From Candidatus Poseidoniaceae archaeon (GTDB lineage Archaea; Thermoplasmatota; Poseidoniia; Poseidoniales; Poseidoniaceae), in assembly GCA_022451835.1 (NCBI GenBank), contig JAKUNX010000013.1, forward strand, positions 1 to 22,178: DNA of 22,178 nt, read 5' to 3'. The position numbers and the translations under genes are program-made. Below, piece by piece: positions 15,029-22,178 of this stretch. The notes beneath the pieces were generated by a model. That model saw nothing but the letters and a program-made list of their open reading frames with translations. It made no database searches and had not been told where the DNA came from. Every line of letters starts with the position of its first letter. Within the stretch, counting starts at the first letter, position 1.

Positions 15029-16267
15029 TCATCTAGTTGCGTAGAAATTCTGAATAACTTGAGTTACTGTTTGAATATCTCGAATATCCCTGTTAAGTAA
15101 ATCTTCTAAGATTTTCTGTCTTTGAACTACGTGTTTTTCGAATACATCTGGAGTTACGCCTGCTGCTTGGCAAATGGTTTCTCTTAACTTAGAAGGAATT
15201 CCTGTTTCCTCAATTCTATCATTTGCAGCATTATACTTCCAGATAACGTTCAATCTTGGTTTGGTTCCTTCCATTCCTGCAATTTCAGCTACTTCTGTAA
15301 TCTTTCTAGTAGTCTTTCCGTTAACGTGTAATCTCGCTTGAATAATAATTAAATCCAATCCTGTTAACATGATAGGTGGAACCAACATTGGAGGATTAAT
15401 CATTCTGGTAACTGTCTCTTGTGCCGTATTAGCGTGAAGTGAACCAAATGAACCATCGTGTCCGGTATTCATAGCGGTTAGTAACGTTGCTGCTTCAGGA
15501 CCTCTTACCTCACCAACAATTATTCGATCTGGTCTCATTCTCAAACTTGATTTTAAACAATCGTTCATGTCAACTTCTGGAGTTCCGTCAGGTCTTTCCC
15601 TTCTTGTCTCCATTCTTAGCCAATGATCGTGATAAACCTGCAATTCAGCAGTATCTTCGACCGTCAATAGACGCCTATGCCAAGGTATATACATTCCAAG
15701 GCAGTTTAGTGTTGTAGTTTTACCAGATCCAGTTCCGCCAGCGATAACAAAATTTGCCGGGCGACTGTCAAGACCCTCTATCCAAACCCACATCATTGCA
15801 GCTAGGCGTGAAGTTACAGTTCCAAACTTGATTAAATCAAGCATGGTTAAAGGATCTTCCATAAATTTACGAATGGTTAGAGTTGGCCCATCTGGTGAAA
15901 TTGGTGGAATAGTTCCATTCACTCTTGAGCCATCAGGCAATCTACCATCAAAAATTGGAACAAGTCCAGGTCCATCTCCTAGCGGAACATTGGTGAATGA
16001 TGCAATATTTTTGGCAATTTGAATCCCACTATCATCATCGATCCAAACATTCGTGCGGCACATTCCATGTTTTCTATGTGCAACTTTTACGCACTGTGTG
16101 CCGCCATTAAACATAACTTCCTCAAGGTTATCATCTTCAAGTAATACAGCTAAATCACCGTATGGATTTGGCTCTATTGACCCATCTACATGATAAATGG
16201 GCGATGGATGATTTGGTTCTGTATAGATTGTTACTCTTCCATATTGCTCTAATATTTTTTCAGACAT
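15029..16267 (-). CDS. Type IV pilus/secretion ATPase (archaeal VirB11/TadA-like)
   Basis: This cytoplasmic hexameric ATPase would drive filament assembly. The 412-residue protein has an N-terminal domain (1-165) with NGGTQ and DGRLPDGSRVNGTIPP, typical of VirB11/TadA/archaellum ATPases. Then come Walker A GGTGSGKTT (177-185), Asp box TVEDTAEL (about 202-209), Walker B DRIIVGEVRGPE (247-258) and His box GHDGSFGSLHA (269-279). The C-terminus (about 330-412) is a helical extension. Its length is closer to Tad-type than to PilB-type ATPases. The ATG at 16267 is preceded by GGAGGTT (16273-16279), which lies inside the last codons of the upstream platform gene, so translation is coupled. It is the last gene of a run that starts with two platform genes. 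Confidence 0.93.
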   Translation of the reverse strand: MSEKILEQYGRVTIYTEPNHPSPIYHVDGSIEPNPYGDLAVLLEDDNLEEVMFNGGTQCVKVAHRKHGMCRTNVWIDDDSGIQIAKNIASFTNVPLGDGPGLVPIFDGRLPDGSRVNGTIPPISPDGPTLTIRKFMEDPLTMLDLIKFGTVTSRLAAMMWVWIEGLDSRPANFVIAGGTGSGKTTTLNCLGMYIPWHRRLLTVEDTAELQVYHDHWLRMETRRERPDGTPEVDMNDCLKSSLRMRPDRIIVGEVRGPEAATLLTAMNTGHDGSFGSLHANTAQETVTRMINPPMLVPPIMLTGLDLIIIQARLHVNGKTTRKITEVAEIAGMEGTKPRLNVIWKYNAANDRIEETGIPSKLRETICQAAGVTPDVFEKHVVQRQKILEDLLNRDIRDIQTVTQVIQNFYATR

Positions 16268-16270
16268 GAT

Positions 16271-17002
16271 TTAACCTCCGATTAATTTTACTCCCCCGAG
16301 ATAAAGTATCATAGAAGTTGCCATCCAAAAAGGCACCCACCATAGCATATCTCGCATTCTACCCATCATTCTACCTGAAACTAATGCACCAACTGCAGAA
16401 GCAACGGCAAAGAAATTAGAGAATGTTGAATTAAAATTGTTTATTTGGAAACCTGATTTTGCAGGTGCGAATAATCCAACGATAAACGCGATTAACAATG
16501 GTAGACCGATGCATACAAACAATACAATCAGTATTCCTCTTCCAGCAAGTTCACTTTCTCTTTTATTCATCAAGTCATTGAGCCTCTCATAATCCATAGC
16601 TAAGTCGGATAGAATATTCTGCAAAGGAGCATCTTGTTGAATGGCAGTATCAATTAGAACAATTACTCTTTGAACTTGAGATGAGCGGGTCTTTGATGCA
16701 AATGCTGACAGAGCTGCATCAAATGAAGAAGCATGACTACTTTCCAATGTTTCAGTGAGCAATTTACCTAACACTCCAGGAGTATTCCTGCCCTGTTCAA
16801 GCATTGCTTCTTGCAATCCCCTACCTGCACCAACGGAATCAGAAAGAGATTCCAAAAGTTCAGGTAATTGATTTTCAATTCCCCTCCTGCGACTTCTTTC
16901 AATTATTGGAGGAATACCACCTGCAGCAAAAGCAATACCAATAACGAACAGAAACAAGACAAACATGTTGTCATTGAAAGCCTCCATAATGTCGAATATC
17001 AT
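16271..17002 (-). CDS. Type II secretion F-domain platform protein (TadC-like)
   Basis: This is an integral-membrane platform protein of a type IV filament, which would hold the ATPase at the membrane. The 243 residues comprise one membrane helix near the N-terminus (about 13-33), a cytoplasmic helical T2SSF domain (about 38-150) with LPELLESLSDSVGAGRGLQEA, a strong hydrophobic segment (about 152-176, GILIVLFVCIGLPLLIAFIVG) and two weaker ones near the C-terminus. The upstream gene ends TGA, one base precedes this ATG, and GGGG lies about 8 nt before it. An internal ATG (MEAF, residue 6) is possible. Together with the next gene it makes up one FlaJ/PilC-type platform in two pieces. The family call is confident; the Tad label is by similarity of organisation. 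Confidence 0.88.
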   Translation of the reverse strand: MIFDIMEAFNDNMFVLFLFVIGIAFAAGGIPPIIERSRRRGIENQLPELLESLSDSVGAGRGLQEAMLEQGRNTPGVLGKLLTETLESSHASSFDAALSAFASKTRSSQVQRVIVLIDTAIQQDAPLQNILSDLAMDYERLNDLMNKRESELAGRGILIVLFVCIGLPLLIAFIVGLFAPAKSGFQINNFNSTFSNFFAVASAVGALVSGRMMGRMRDMLWWVPFWMATSMILYLGGVKLIGG

Positions 17003-17003
17003 T

Positions 17004-17585
17004 TCACAACCCCGGATCTTTTGTATGTGCTTTCAGACCAATAAAAATCATCCCAATTATTGTGAACACTAATCCACCATTTACGATTGAATTTATCATT
17101 CCTTGGTCAATAGTACCAATTATTGCTTCTGCTCCATCTCCTAGAATTTGTGGCACTAAGCCAACAATAGCCAAGATAATTGGACCTATCATTCCGATAG
17201 ACAAGAGAGTTTCAGGAACACCTCCTAAATCTTCAATGTACTTTTTAACTGATTCATTCCTATCTTCTTCCATCCTCTTTCCTTGTTTTCTTAAAGTCTC
17301 AATTAGATCAGTGTTTTGAGTTAAATTAGTATACATTGTATTTAGTAATCTTTTGTAACCATCAGACTCTGCTTTATTCATCATGCTTTTGATTTCAAAT
17401 TCTAATCCACGAGATTTACCGGAGGTTAATTTTTGCATTATTGAAGAGAAGTCCTTAGAAATTATTCCATATCCACCTTTGCCAATTGAATGAAGTGCTG
17501 CCTCTAAACCGACACCTGAAGACATTAGAACATCAAGTGTCCTTATCACATAGAGAATTTCTTTCTTCTCCTCTAATTTCCTCAA
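17004..17585 (-). CDS. Shortened type II secretion F-domain platform protein (TadB-like)
   Basis: This is the second platform half. The 193-residue product starts straight in the cytoplasmic T2SSF domain (about 8-115, with VLMSSGVGLEAALHSIGKGG matching the conserved first helix pair). It ends with two membrane segments (about 127-147 and 167-186). TadB-like proteins usually have two further N-terminal membrane helices, which are absent here. The start is TTG at 17585, supported by GAGGGAT about 6 nt before it; no ATG lies nearby. The next gene begins one base after the stop. It lies 10 bp downstream of the small protein at 17596, so the four genes are likely one transcript. Confidence 0.82.
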   Translation of the reverse strand: MRKLEEKKEILYVIRTLDVLMSSGVGLEAALHSIGKGGYGIISKDFSSIMQKLTSGKSRGLEFEIKSMMNKAESDGYKRLLNTMYTNLTQNTDLIETLRKQGKRMEEDRNESVKKYIEDLGGVPETLLSIGMIGPIILAIVGLVPQILGDGAEAIIGTIDQGMINSIVNGGLVFTIIGMIFIGLKAHTKDPGL

Positions 17586-17595
17586 AGTCTATCCC

Positions 17596-17949
17596 TCAAA
17601 TTATATCTTCAATGAATTCAAAAGTAAATAACTCATTGGAACCATCATATTCCATAGTTGCAAAAACAACCTTCACATCTCTTTCTTCAAATGGATCGTG
17701 AATACACGGCTGTCCTGAACGATACATTGAAAGAATTTTTTTGTATTCATCAATTTTCATTTCTCCAGATACTGTGTAAAGGGTAGATTCAGAACCTTCG
17801 TCATGCAAATTATCTCCTTCTTGACCCCTTACTATAGTTCTGGTAATTCTTCTTGCTGAACGAACTTTGATGTCAGCATTTGGTATTCTTATCCAGTCTG
17901 AACTACTTGTTCCTGTTGCGGGGCGAATAAAAAAATCCATTCCGGCCAT
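17596..17949 (-). CDS. Small beta-rich protein resembling phage DNA-circularisation/baseplate N-domains
   Basis: The 117-residue soluble protein has no signal peptide or membrane segment. The layout is: short strands with WIRIPNADIKV, basic ARRITRTIVRG, an EGDN-DEG turn, TVSGEMKIDEYKKILSMYRSGQP, then HDP and a final strand ending FTFEFIED. This order resembles the DNA_circ_N and related tail-baseplate proteins of phages: an early basic strand, a G(S/E)M-type strand, a helix reading 'Y..ll.~~~~G.p~~~~~P', and a final F.F.E strand. The similarity was judged by eye and may be analogy. ATG 17949 is chosen over TTG 17976 because GGTGG ends 4 nt before it. It is 10 bp upstream of the first pilus platform gene and 62 bp downstream of the RPA-associated gene. 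Function is unknown. Confidence 0.6.
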   Translation of the reverse strand: MAGMDFFIRPATGTSSSDWIRIPNADIKVRSARRITRTIVRGQEGDNLHDEGSESTLYTVSGEMKIDEYKKILSMYRSGQPCIHDPFEERDVKVVFATMEYDGSNELFTFEFIEDII

Positions 17950-18011
17950 TGCTCCACCTATCTCAACCACACACAATAGGGAACTTGAATGTGTTGGGAG
18001 AAATTAAAATT

Positions 18012-18938
18012 TCAAACCAATCTAAACCAGCCAAATGCAGGCTCATGAACTGTTCCATCATCAGACAATTCTTCCAATTTTTCTTCGGCGATAGAACGTT
18101 GAAATCCTCTAGCTTCTGCATTAACTAGGATTGTTTCAAATTCAACCCCATCTCCTTGGTCTAATTTAGTAATTATATCTACTATTGCGGCTTCTAAATC
18201 TGGTTTATCATCACTATTTTGATCTTCATTAGTATCTTGTTCAACCAACAATTTCTGCGGCGCAGGTTTTGTAGCAGCATCCAATTTACCTTCTGCTATG
18301 TCAAGAGCTTGCATTACATTTAGACGATAATGTTCTAAATCAATATCACCATAGTGATTTCTTGATGCGATCAATCCTAAAATTTGCTGTTCAGACATTT
18401 CCGATTTTGATAATGATTCCATATTTGCTTCAAAGTCTAAACTAGCAACATAACTTGACATTCTATCCATCATTGAATTTGAAGTGTTTGCTAACCATGA
18501 GGCATATCGCTGAGCATCGATTACGCACATTTCTTCAGGTCTCAATGAAGTGTAAATTGCTCCTTCTTCAGTTTGATATAATCTAGTCTTTGCTACCATC
18601 AATACAAGGATTGGCTCTCCTGATTCAAGCCTAGCTGATAATTGAATTGTCATCTCCTTTACTGAATCTGAGACATAATCACCAACTGAAAAATAGTTTA
18701 TTCCAGAAGGGTCTCTGAGTTGCCCCTGATAAATCACTGAACCATTGGCTACATCTCTTCCTTCAATTCTTTCCAATAATCCTGCAACAATGATTCGGTT
18801 CACTCTAGATCCTAATTTAGTAACAACAAACGATGGGTCAAATTCTCCTGAACCCTTCTCAGATAATGTTGATTCTCCATATTCTGATGCAAACATATGT
18901 AATGCAGGCTGCCGCTTTACTGAACGCATTGGTTGCAT
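18012..18938 (-). CDS. RPA-associated OB-fold protein (RPAP, COG3390 type)
   Basis: In euryarchaea this protein pairs with RPA, is encoded in its operon, and is thought to bind single-stranded DNA with it. The 308 residues hold an N-terminal OB fold (about 38-140) with VVTKLGSRVNRIIVAGLL, then a helical middle and a low-complexity acidic linker (about 215-245). A C-terminal winged-helix-like domain (about 246-308) follows, with AAIVDIITKLDQGDGV and an EPAFGWFRLV end, as in COG3390 members. The ATG at 18938 shares its A with the last base of the RPA stop (TAATG overlap), and GGGGGG lies about 7 nt before it, so the pair is translationally coupled. ATG at residue 4 is possible. Confidence 0.9.
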   Translation of the reverse strand: MQPMRSVKRQPALHMFASEYGESTLSEKGSGEFDPSFVVTKLGSRVNRIIVAGLLERIEGRDVANGSVIYQGQLRDPSGINYFSVGDYVSDSVKEMTIQLSARLESGEPILVLMVAKTRLYQTEEGAIYTSLRPEEMCVIDAQRYASWLANTSNSMMDRMSSYVASLDFEANMESLSKSEMSEQQILGLIASRNHYGDIDLEHYRLNVMQALDIAEGKLDAATKPAPQKLLVEQDTNEDQNSDDKPDLEAAIVDIITKLDQGDGVEFETILVNAEARGFQRSIAEEKLEELSDDGTVHEPAFGWFRLV

Positions 18939-20632
18939 TAGTTAACCCCCCATTTTGCCCTAACTTCAGTGGCCAACATAACTGCATCATTAGAATTCAG
19001 TTCAGCGTTGTCTGCCAAAATCATTGCTCCTTGATCATCGACAATTGTTCTCCCACTTACATTTAATTGACGTCCAAGTAGATAATCTCTCAATGATTGA
19101 ACAAACTCCATTTTACCTTCTGATTCAATATCATTTGCCATTTTTTCTTCAGTTGAATTAACTAATTTCAAAGCAGCTTCTTTGTTGATTAGCAATGAAG
19201 CTGTTACATCTCCATTATCAATAACTAACCTCAATCTAACATCTTGTTGAGATTCTATTTTGCCTGTACAACCTGCAAAATTACATTCACCATCTCTTAA
19301 TACTCTACGACACTGAACGCAACGCATAATGATTCCAGAATCTTCTCTAACACTCACCACTGTTCCAGATGTAGAAATTCCAACTCTACTCGCTGAATTA
19401 ACTAATTCTGTAAGACCAACTTCAACAATATGATCTTGTAGATTTATTTCATCATCCCATGGAGATGTTTCCAAAACCTCAACCTGTTCGGCTTTGTCAA
19501 CTGTTATGTCTGGAATTCCCTGCCATGCTCTTACCCTTACTCCGGTTAGCTTTACTGTAACTGGCAAATCTGCAGATTTGATAGGTAATTCCTCCCATGC
19601 ACTCATCCTGCATCTTCCAGTTGGGTCAGCTATTTGTCCTGACCATAGAAATTTCTCTTCACCATCTTTAGTAAAACTTCTTTTTTGCCATTCAATAATC
19701 TGAACGATTACTTCTATGTCTCTTGAACCATCTGTTAGTTGTGAAATAGTCTTCATGTTATGATTGTTTAATTTCTCTACGTCAGCAAAATTAGCATCAT
19801 GGAATGATTCTATTTTGGTTGTTCTACCGAAATTAAGTTCAGGTGTATCTCTAAATGTCCTTACTTGTGCACCATCAATTTTGATTAAACTACCAATTTC
19901 ATGGTCGAATGGTTCCCAAGACAAGAAGCCAATTGTGCCTGTTTCATCGGCAATCCTACCTCTAACAACATCTATTGAACCAGAACCGTCTTTGCGATGA
20001 ATTTGATCATCTCGAGATGAAAGAACTCTTCCAACAACACAGATATAACCGTCTTTTGGAATATTAGCAATATCAATTGGTTCACCAGGTTGATGAACCG
20101 GCCTAGTTCCTTCTCTCAATACAGCAATCCTTGCACCTTGATTTATGTTGAGTGACATTTTTCCTTGGTATTCATTTACCGATGCCCCTTCTATTCGAAT
20201 TACAGATCCGGGTGTAATGTTTGAATTAGGTCCCCAGTCCTTGTATTCCCACCTAACTCTATTGCCTCCTTCATCCCAAGGATTATCTTCAATTAAACCA
20301 AATGCAATTTGCTTTTGTTCACCTCTAATAGTTTGTTCTCTAAGGTTGTGAGAAATTACTTCTACTTCTATTTCTATATCCCTATCAGTACCGGTTAACT
20401 CAGATAGTGAACTAACCTTCTTTGTTTGCCTCGGTTGCGTGCTTGATGTGTTTGAGGACTTTGGCGATTTGTCGCCTTGAAATCTCCTAATAATCGATCT
20501 CAAAGCATCTTGAGGTGGAATGTAAAATTCTTCCTCGTATTTGATAAAAGCAGCTCTAATTTCATCAGTTTCTGCCTCTGGACATTCTGATAATACCGCT
20601 TTTATGTGTGATTCATATTTGTCATCCGACAA
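18938..20632 (-). CDS. rpa: Replication protein A, multi-OB-fold single-stranded-DNA-binding protein with zinc finger
   Basis: RPA coats single-stranded DNA in replication and repair. The 564-residue product has an N-terminal helical region (about 1-48). A Ser/Thr-rich linker leads to three consecutive OB folds (about 70-175, 185-275, 285-390) with repeated 'D.TG...~~~W' strands. A fourth OB contains a C4 zinc ribbon CxxC-x8-C-x4-C (C438, C441, C450, C455) and ends GVN. The frame is open to TTG 20674. TTG 20632 (MSDDKYES) is preferred because GAGGTG stands about 5 nt before it; GTG 20641 is another option. The start lies inside a short upstream ORF (20622-20723). It forms an operon with the next gene via a 1-bp overlap. 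Family assignment is strong. Confidence 0.93.
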   Translation of the reverse strand: MSDDKYESHIKAVLSECPEAETDEIRAAFIKYEEEFYIPPQDALRSIIRRFQGDKSPKSSNTSSTQPRQTKKVSSLSELTGTDRDIEIEVEVISHNLREQTIRGEQKQIAFGLIEDNPWDEGGNRVRWEYKDWGPNSNITPGSVIRIEGASVNEYQGKMSLNINQGARIAVLREGTRPVHQPGEPIDIANIPKDGYICVVGRVLSSRDDQIHRKDGSGSIDVVRGRIADETGTIGFLSWEPFDHEIGSLIKIDGAQVRTFRDTPELNFGRTTKIESFHDANFADVEKLNNHNMKTISQLTDGSRDIEVIVQIIEWQKRSFTKDGEEKFLWSGQIADPTGRCRMSAWEELPIKSADLPVTVKLTGVRVRAWQGIPDITVDKAEQVEVLETSPWDDEINLQDHIVEVGLTELVNSASRVGISTSGTVVSVREDSGIIMRCVQCRRVLRDGECNFAGCTGKIESQQDVRLRLVIDNGDVTASLLINKEAALKLVNSTEEKMANDIESEGKMEFVQSLRDYLLGRQLNVSGRTIVDDQGAMILADNAELNSNDAVMLATEVRAKWGVN

Positions 20633-20723
20633 ACAAAACACCTCTATAATCAATATTTGTTCTACGTTTCCCAATTACTGGAAAACCTGCGGGCTCTTGT
20701 GCGGTTTGGTTAAGACAATACAC
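20622..20723 (-). CDS. Possible 33-residue leader peptide upstream of and overlapping rpa
   Basis: GTG at 20723 lies 8 nt after the perfect ribosome-binding consensus AGGAGG (within 20731-20737 on the minus strand), the strongest such site in the window apart from the pilus ATPase. It opens a 33-codon frame (beginning VYCLNQTAQEPAGFP) that ends TGA at 20624-20622, overlapping the first codons of rpa. The position suggests translational coupling or a control peptide for RPA synthesis. It could equally be chance in a long rpa leader. No homologue is known to me. Confidence 0.3.
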   Translation of the reverse strand: MYCLNQTAQEPAGFPVIGKRRTNIDYRGVLFVG

Positions 20724-20737
20724 TCCCTTTTCCTCCT

Positions 20738-20783
20738 GTAAGTTAGTATAATAGGCGAAAGGAAATAAATTATCCTATCAAAA
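20738..20783 (-). promoter_or_regulatory. Candidate promoter for the rpa operon
   Basis: Between the pmbA-family stop and the AGGAGG site, the minus strand has AATTTATTT (about 20766-20774) and TATTATAC (about 20745-20752). Either could be an archaeal TATA box. The second would give a start near 20720, too close to the GTG for a normal leader, so the first (start near 20743) fits better with use of the AGGAGG site. Judged by eye. Confidence 0.3.
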
Positions 20784-22178
20784 TTATGCAGAATTAACTC
20801 GCAAACCTTGTGAAATTAATACATTAGGAACATACATGGTTCCTGAGGAATAGGAGCCTTGTGGCCTAACGTTATCTCCAAGTATTACTCCTTCAGTGAG
20901 AGCTTTTGCCATATTACCAGATAGACCTGCTTGCTTAATTGATCCAATTATTTCACCATTTTCAACTCTCAATATTGAACTTGTAGTTACTGAAAAATCG
21001 CCACTTGTTGGATTCGCAGTGTGCGCTCCCATAACACTGTTTACAACATATCCTTCATTCATTTCTTGCAGCAGCCCATCCATATCATAACTTTTGTTTG
21101 AACTTGTTAAAAACAAGTTACTACAACCCGATATTGGTGGTGATTGATGCCCTGAACGAATTGCTGAACCAGTGGTCTTTGCGCTGTCAATCCTACCTTC
21201 TGCAATTTGTTGTGCTGCATCTCTAGTTGACCAAAGTGAACCTACTAATTTACCTGAATCAATTAATTGATTCAGTCTAGTTGGTACTCCTTCATCATCT
21301 CTTGAACCTGATGACCTTCCTCCAATAATTGTAGCATCATCAACCAAATTCAAATCTTTAGCAATCACTGATTGATTCATTTTACCTGACCAAAATGATT
21401 CCTCTCTGGCTAACTTATCGCCACGGATAGCATTAGGAACCACAACCGAAAACAATGGTGAAAATCCTTCACTAGTCATCAATACGGGTGATTCGTCTAA
21501 TGATGAATCGACTTTTATGGGATCTCTAGTTAACTTCGCCCAATCAACCGCTCGGAAAACACAATTTGGAATCTCTGTTAATTTACTTCTTGAGGAATTA
21601 CTCTGCCATGAGCTTGTCAATTGCTCATTTTCCTCTATAGAAACTTGAACTCCGACTCCATGTGATGTTGTAATGCCTCCTGATTCAATCCCTTCACTAG
21701 TCAAAATAGCACTGGCATTCGCACTTACTCCAATTCCACCTCCAGTAACTATTGCTCGCTTATCTAACGAAGCAACCTCAGAGATAATTGCATCTGCTTG
21801 TGTTAGTAAATCCTCTGAATTCATCTCTGTAATTGATTTGTCATAAAGTCCAGATACTTGTTTTGCTGCTTGTTCAGAAGGCAGTACAAAACCATCAATT
21901 GAAGGTGACATCCTAGCAATTGATAGAGCGCTTTCTATCGCTTTATCTGCTGAATTTACATCAACCAGATAAGCAAAACCAAATTTGCCACCTTCTAAAA
22001 TTCTAATTCCATAGCCTCCTTCTCCACCGCCAGCAGCTAACGAAATCTTCCCACCCTCAATATCTATTTGATGGCCATAAGATTGACTAGCAACTATTTC
22101 CCAACTTGAAATCCCAAGCGAATTACATCTATCTGCTATTGATTTACAACCAGCCTGTAATCTGTCTAATGCATCATT
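20784..22178 (-). CDS. TldD/PmbA-family protein, PmbA (TldE) side, 5' end beyond window
   Basis: TldD and PmbA form a heterodimeric metalloprotease that trims peptides such as microcin precursors; archaeal copies are common with unknown substrates. The frame is open from the right edge to the stop at 20784, giving 464 visible residues. The part near the edge contains DIEGGKISLAAGGGEGGYGIRIL followed by GFAYLVDV, the family N-domain pattern. The C-terminal part has SGDFSVTTSSILRVENGEI and GLSGNMAKAL, matching the conserved end. The HExxxH zinc motif of TldD is absent, which favours the PmbA/TldE partner. An ATG at 21911 is internal, not the start. A tldD partner, usually adjacent in archaea, would be expected upstream outside the window. 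Confidence 0.9.
   Translation of the reverse strand, partial: NDALDRLQAGCKSIADRCNSLGISSWEIVASQSYGHQIDIEGGKISLAAGGGEGGYGIRILEGGKFGFAYLVDVNSADKAIESALSIARMSPSIDGFVLPSEQAAKQVSGLYDKSITEMNSEDLLTQADAIISEVASLDKRAIVTGGGIGVSANASAILTSEGIESGGITTSHGVGVQVSIEENEQLTSSWQSNSSRSKLTEIPNCVFRAVDWAKLTRDPIKVDSSLDESPVLMTSEGFSPLFSVVVPNAIRGDKLAREESFWSGKMNQSVIAKDLNLVDDATIIGGRSSGSRDDEGVPTRLNQLIDSGKLVGSLWSTRDAAQQIAEGRIDSAKTTGSAIRSGHQSPPISGCSNLFLTSSNKSYDMDGLLQEMNEGYVVNSVMGAHTANPTSGDFSVTTSSILRVENGEIIGSIKQAGLSGNMAKALTEGVILGDNVRPQGSYSSGTMYVPNVLISQGLRVNSA

Noticed and set aside
17062..17319. 85-codon plus-strand frame over the TadB-like gene
   Set aside because: Antisense to conserved T2SSF and membrane segments; rich in Pro/Ile/Ser as expected for a shadow.
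1..22178. CRISPR array, insertion sequence, integrase or a transferred island
   Set aside because: No spaced direct repeats, transposase or integrase motifs were seen, and base composition looks even across the window.

Overview
The window looks like a piece of an AT-rich, tightly packed euryarchaeal chromosome. It has archaeal/eukaryotic-type information genes (ribosomal protein L10e, ribosome-recycling ATPase ABCE1, a multi-OB RPA with its RPA-associated protein), an archaeal pilin and an archaeal-type pilus motor. It also has MutS and MutL, which most archaea lack. This mix suggests a marine Thermoplasmatota lineage such as Poseidoniales (Marine Group II) or its relatives. That placement is inferred from gene content and base composition, not from a search.

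Layout. 1-1299 (minus): abce1 (cut by the left edge) downstream of rpl10e. 1449-2636 (plus): an unrecognised protein anchored at both ends. 2720-7349 (plus): mutS-mutL. 7353-8672 (minus): aroA, head-to-head with moaA (8715-9746, plus). 9743-11295 (minus): a type IV pilin-like protein and a polyprenyl diphosphate synthase. 11379-12533 (plus): a hydroxymethylbilane-synthase-like protein without the catalytic residues. 12535-13107 (minus): a coiled-coil protein, head-to-head with a SAP-domain protein (13260-15026, plus). 15029-20632 (minus): one directional run, read from high to low coordinates, of RPA, RPA-associated protein, a small phage-baseplate-like protein, two pilus platform proteins and the pilus ATPase. 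20784-22178 (minus): a TldD/PmbA-family gene whose 5' end lies beyond the right edge.

How the genes relate. MutS and MutL form a methyl-independent mismatch repair pair: MutL keeps the endonuclease motif and MutS has a PCNA-binding-like motif. RPA and its partner bind single-stranded DNA. The ATPase and the two platform halves would power a Tad-like type IV filament, and the separate pilin gene could supply a subunit. aroA, moaA and the prenyl synthase are single metabolic genes (shikimate pathway, molybdenum cofactor, isoprenoid chains). All four convergent pairs meet within -4 to +3 bp.

The most notable points are: an ABCE1 whose ferredoxin-like iron-sulfur cluster has lost two of four ligands while the other cluster's four cysteines remain; a HemC-fold probable pseudoenzyme; a PIP-box-like motif in MutS; a DNA-circularisation-protein-like gene in an archaeal pilus/RPA gene run; and a possible leader peptide overlapping the RPA start. 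I found no rRNA, tRNA, CRISPR array, insertion sequence or integrase. No gene-free stretch exceeds about 155 bases.
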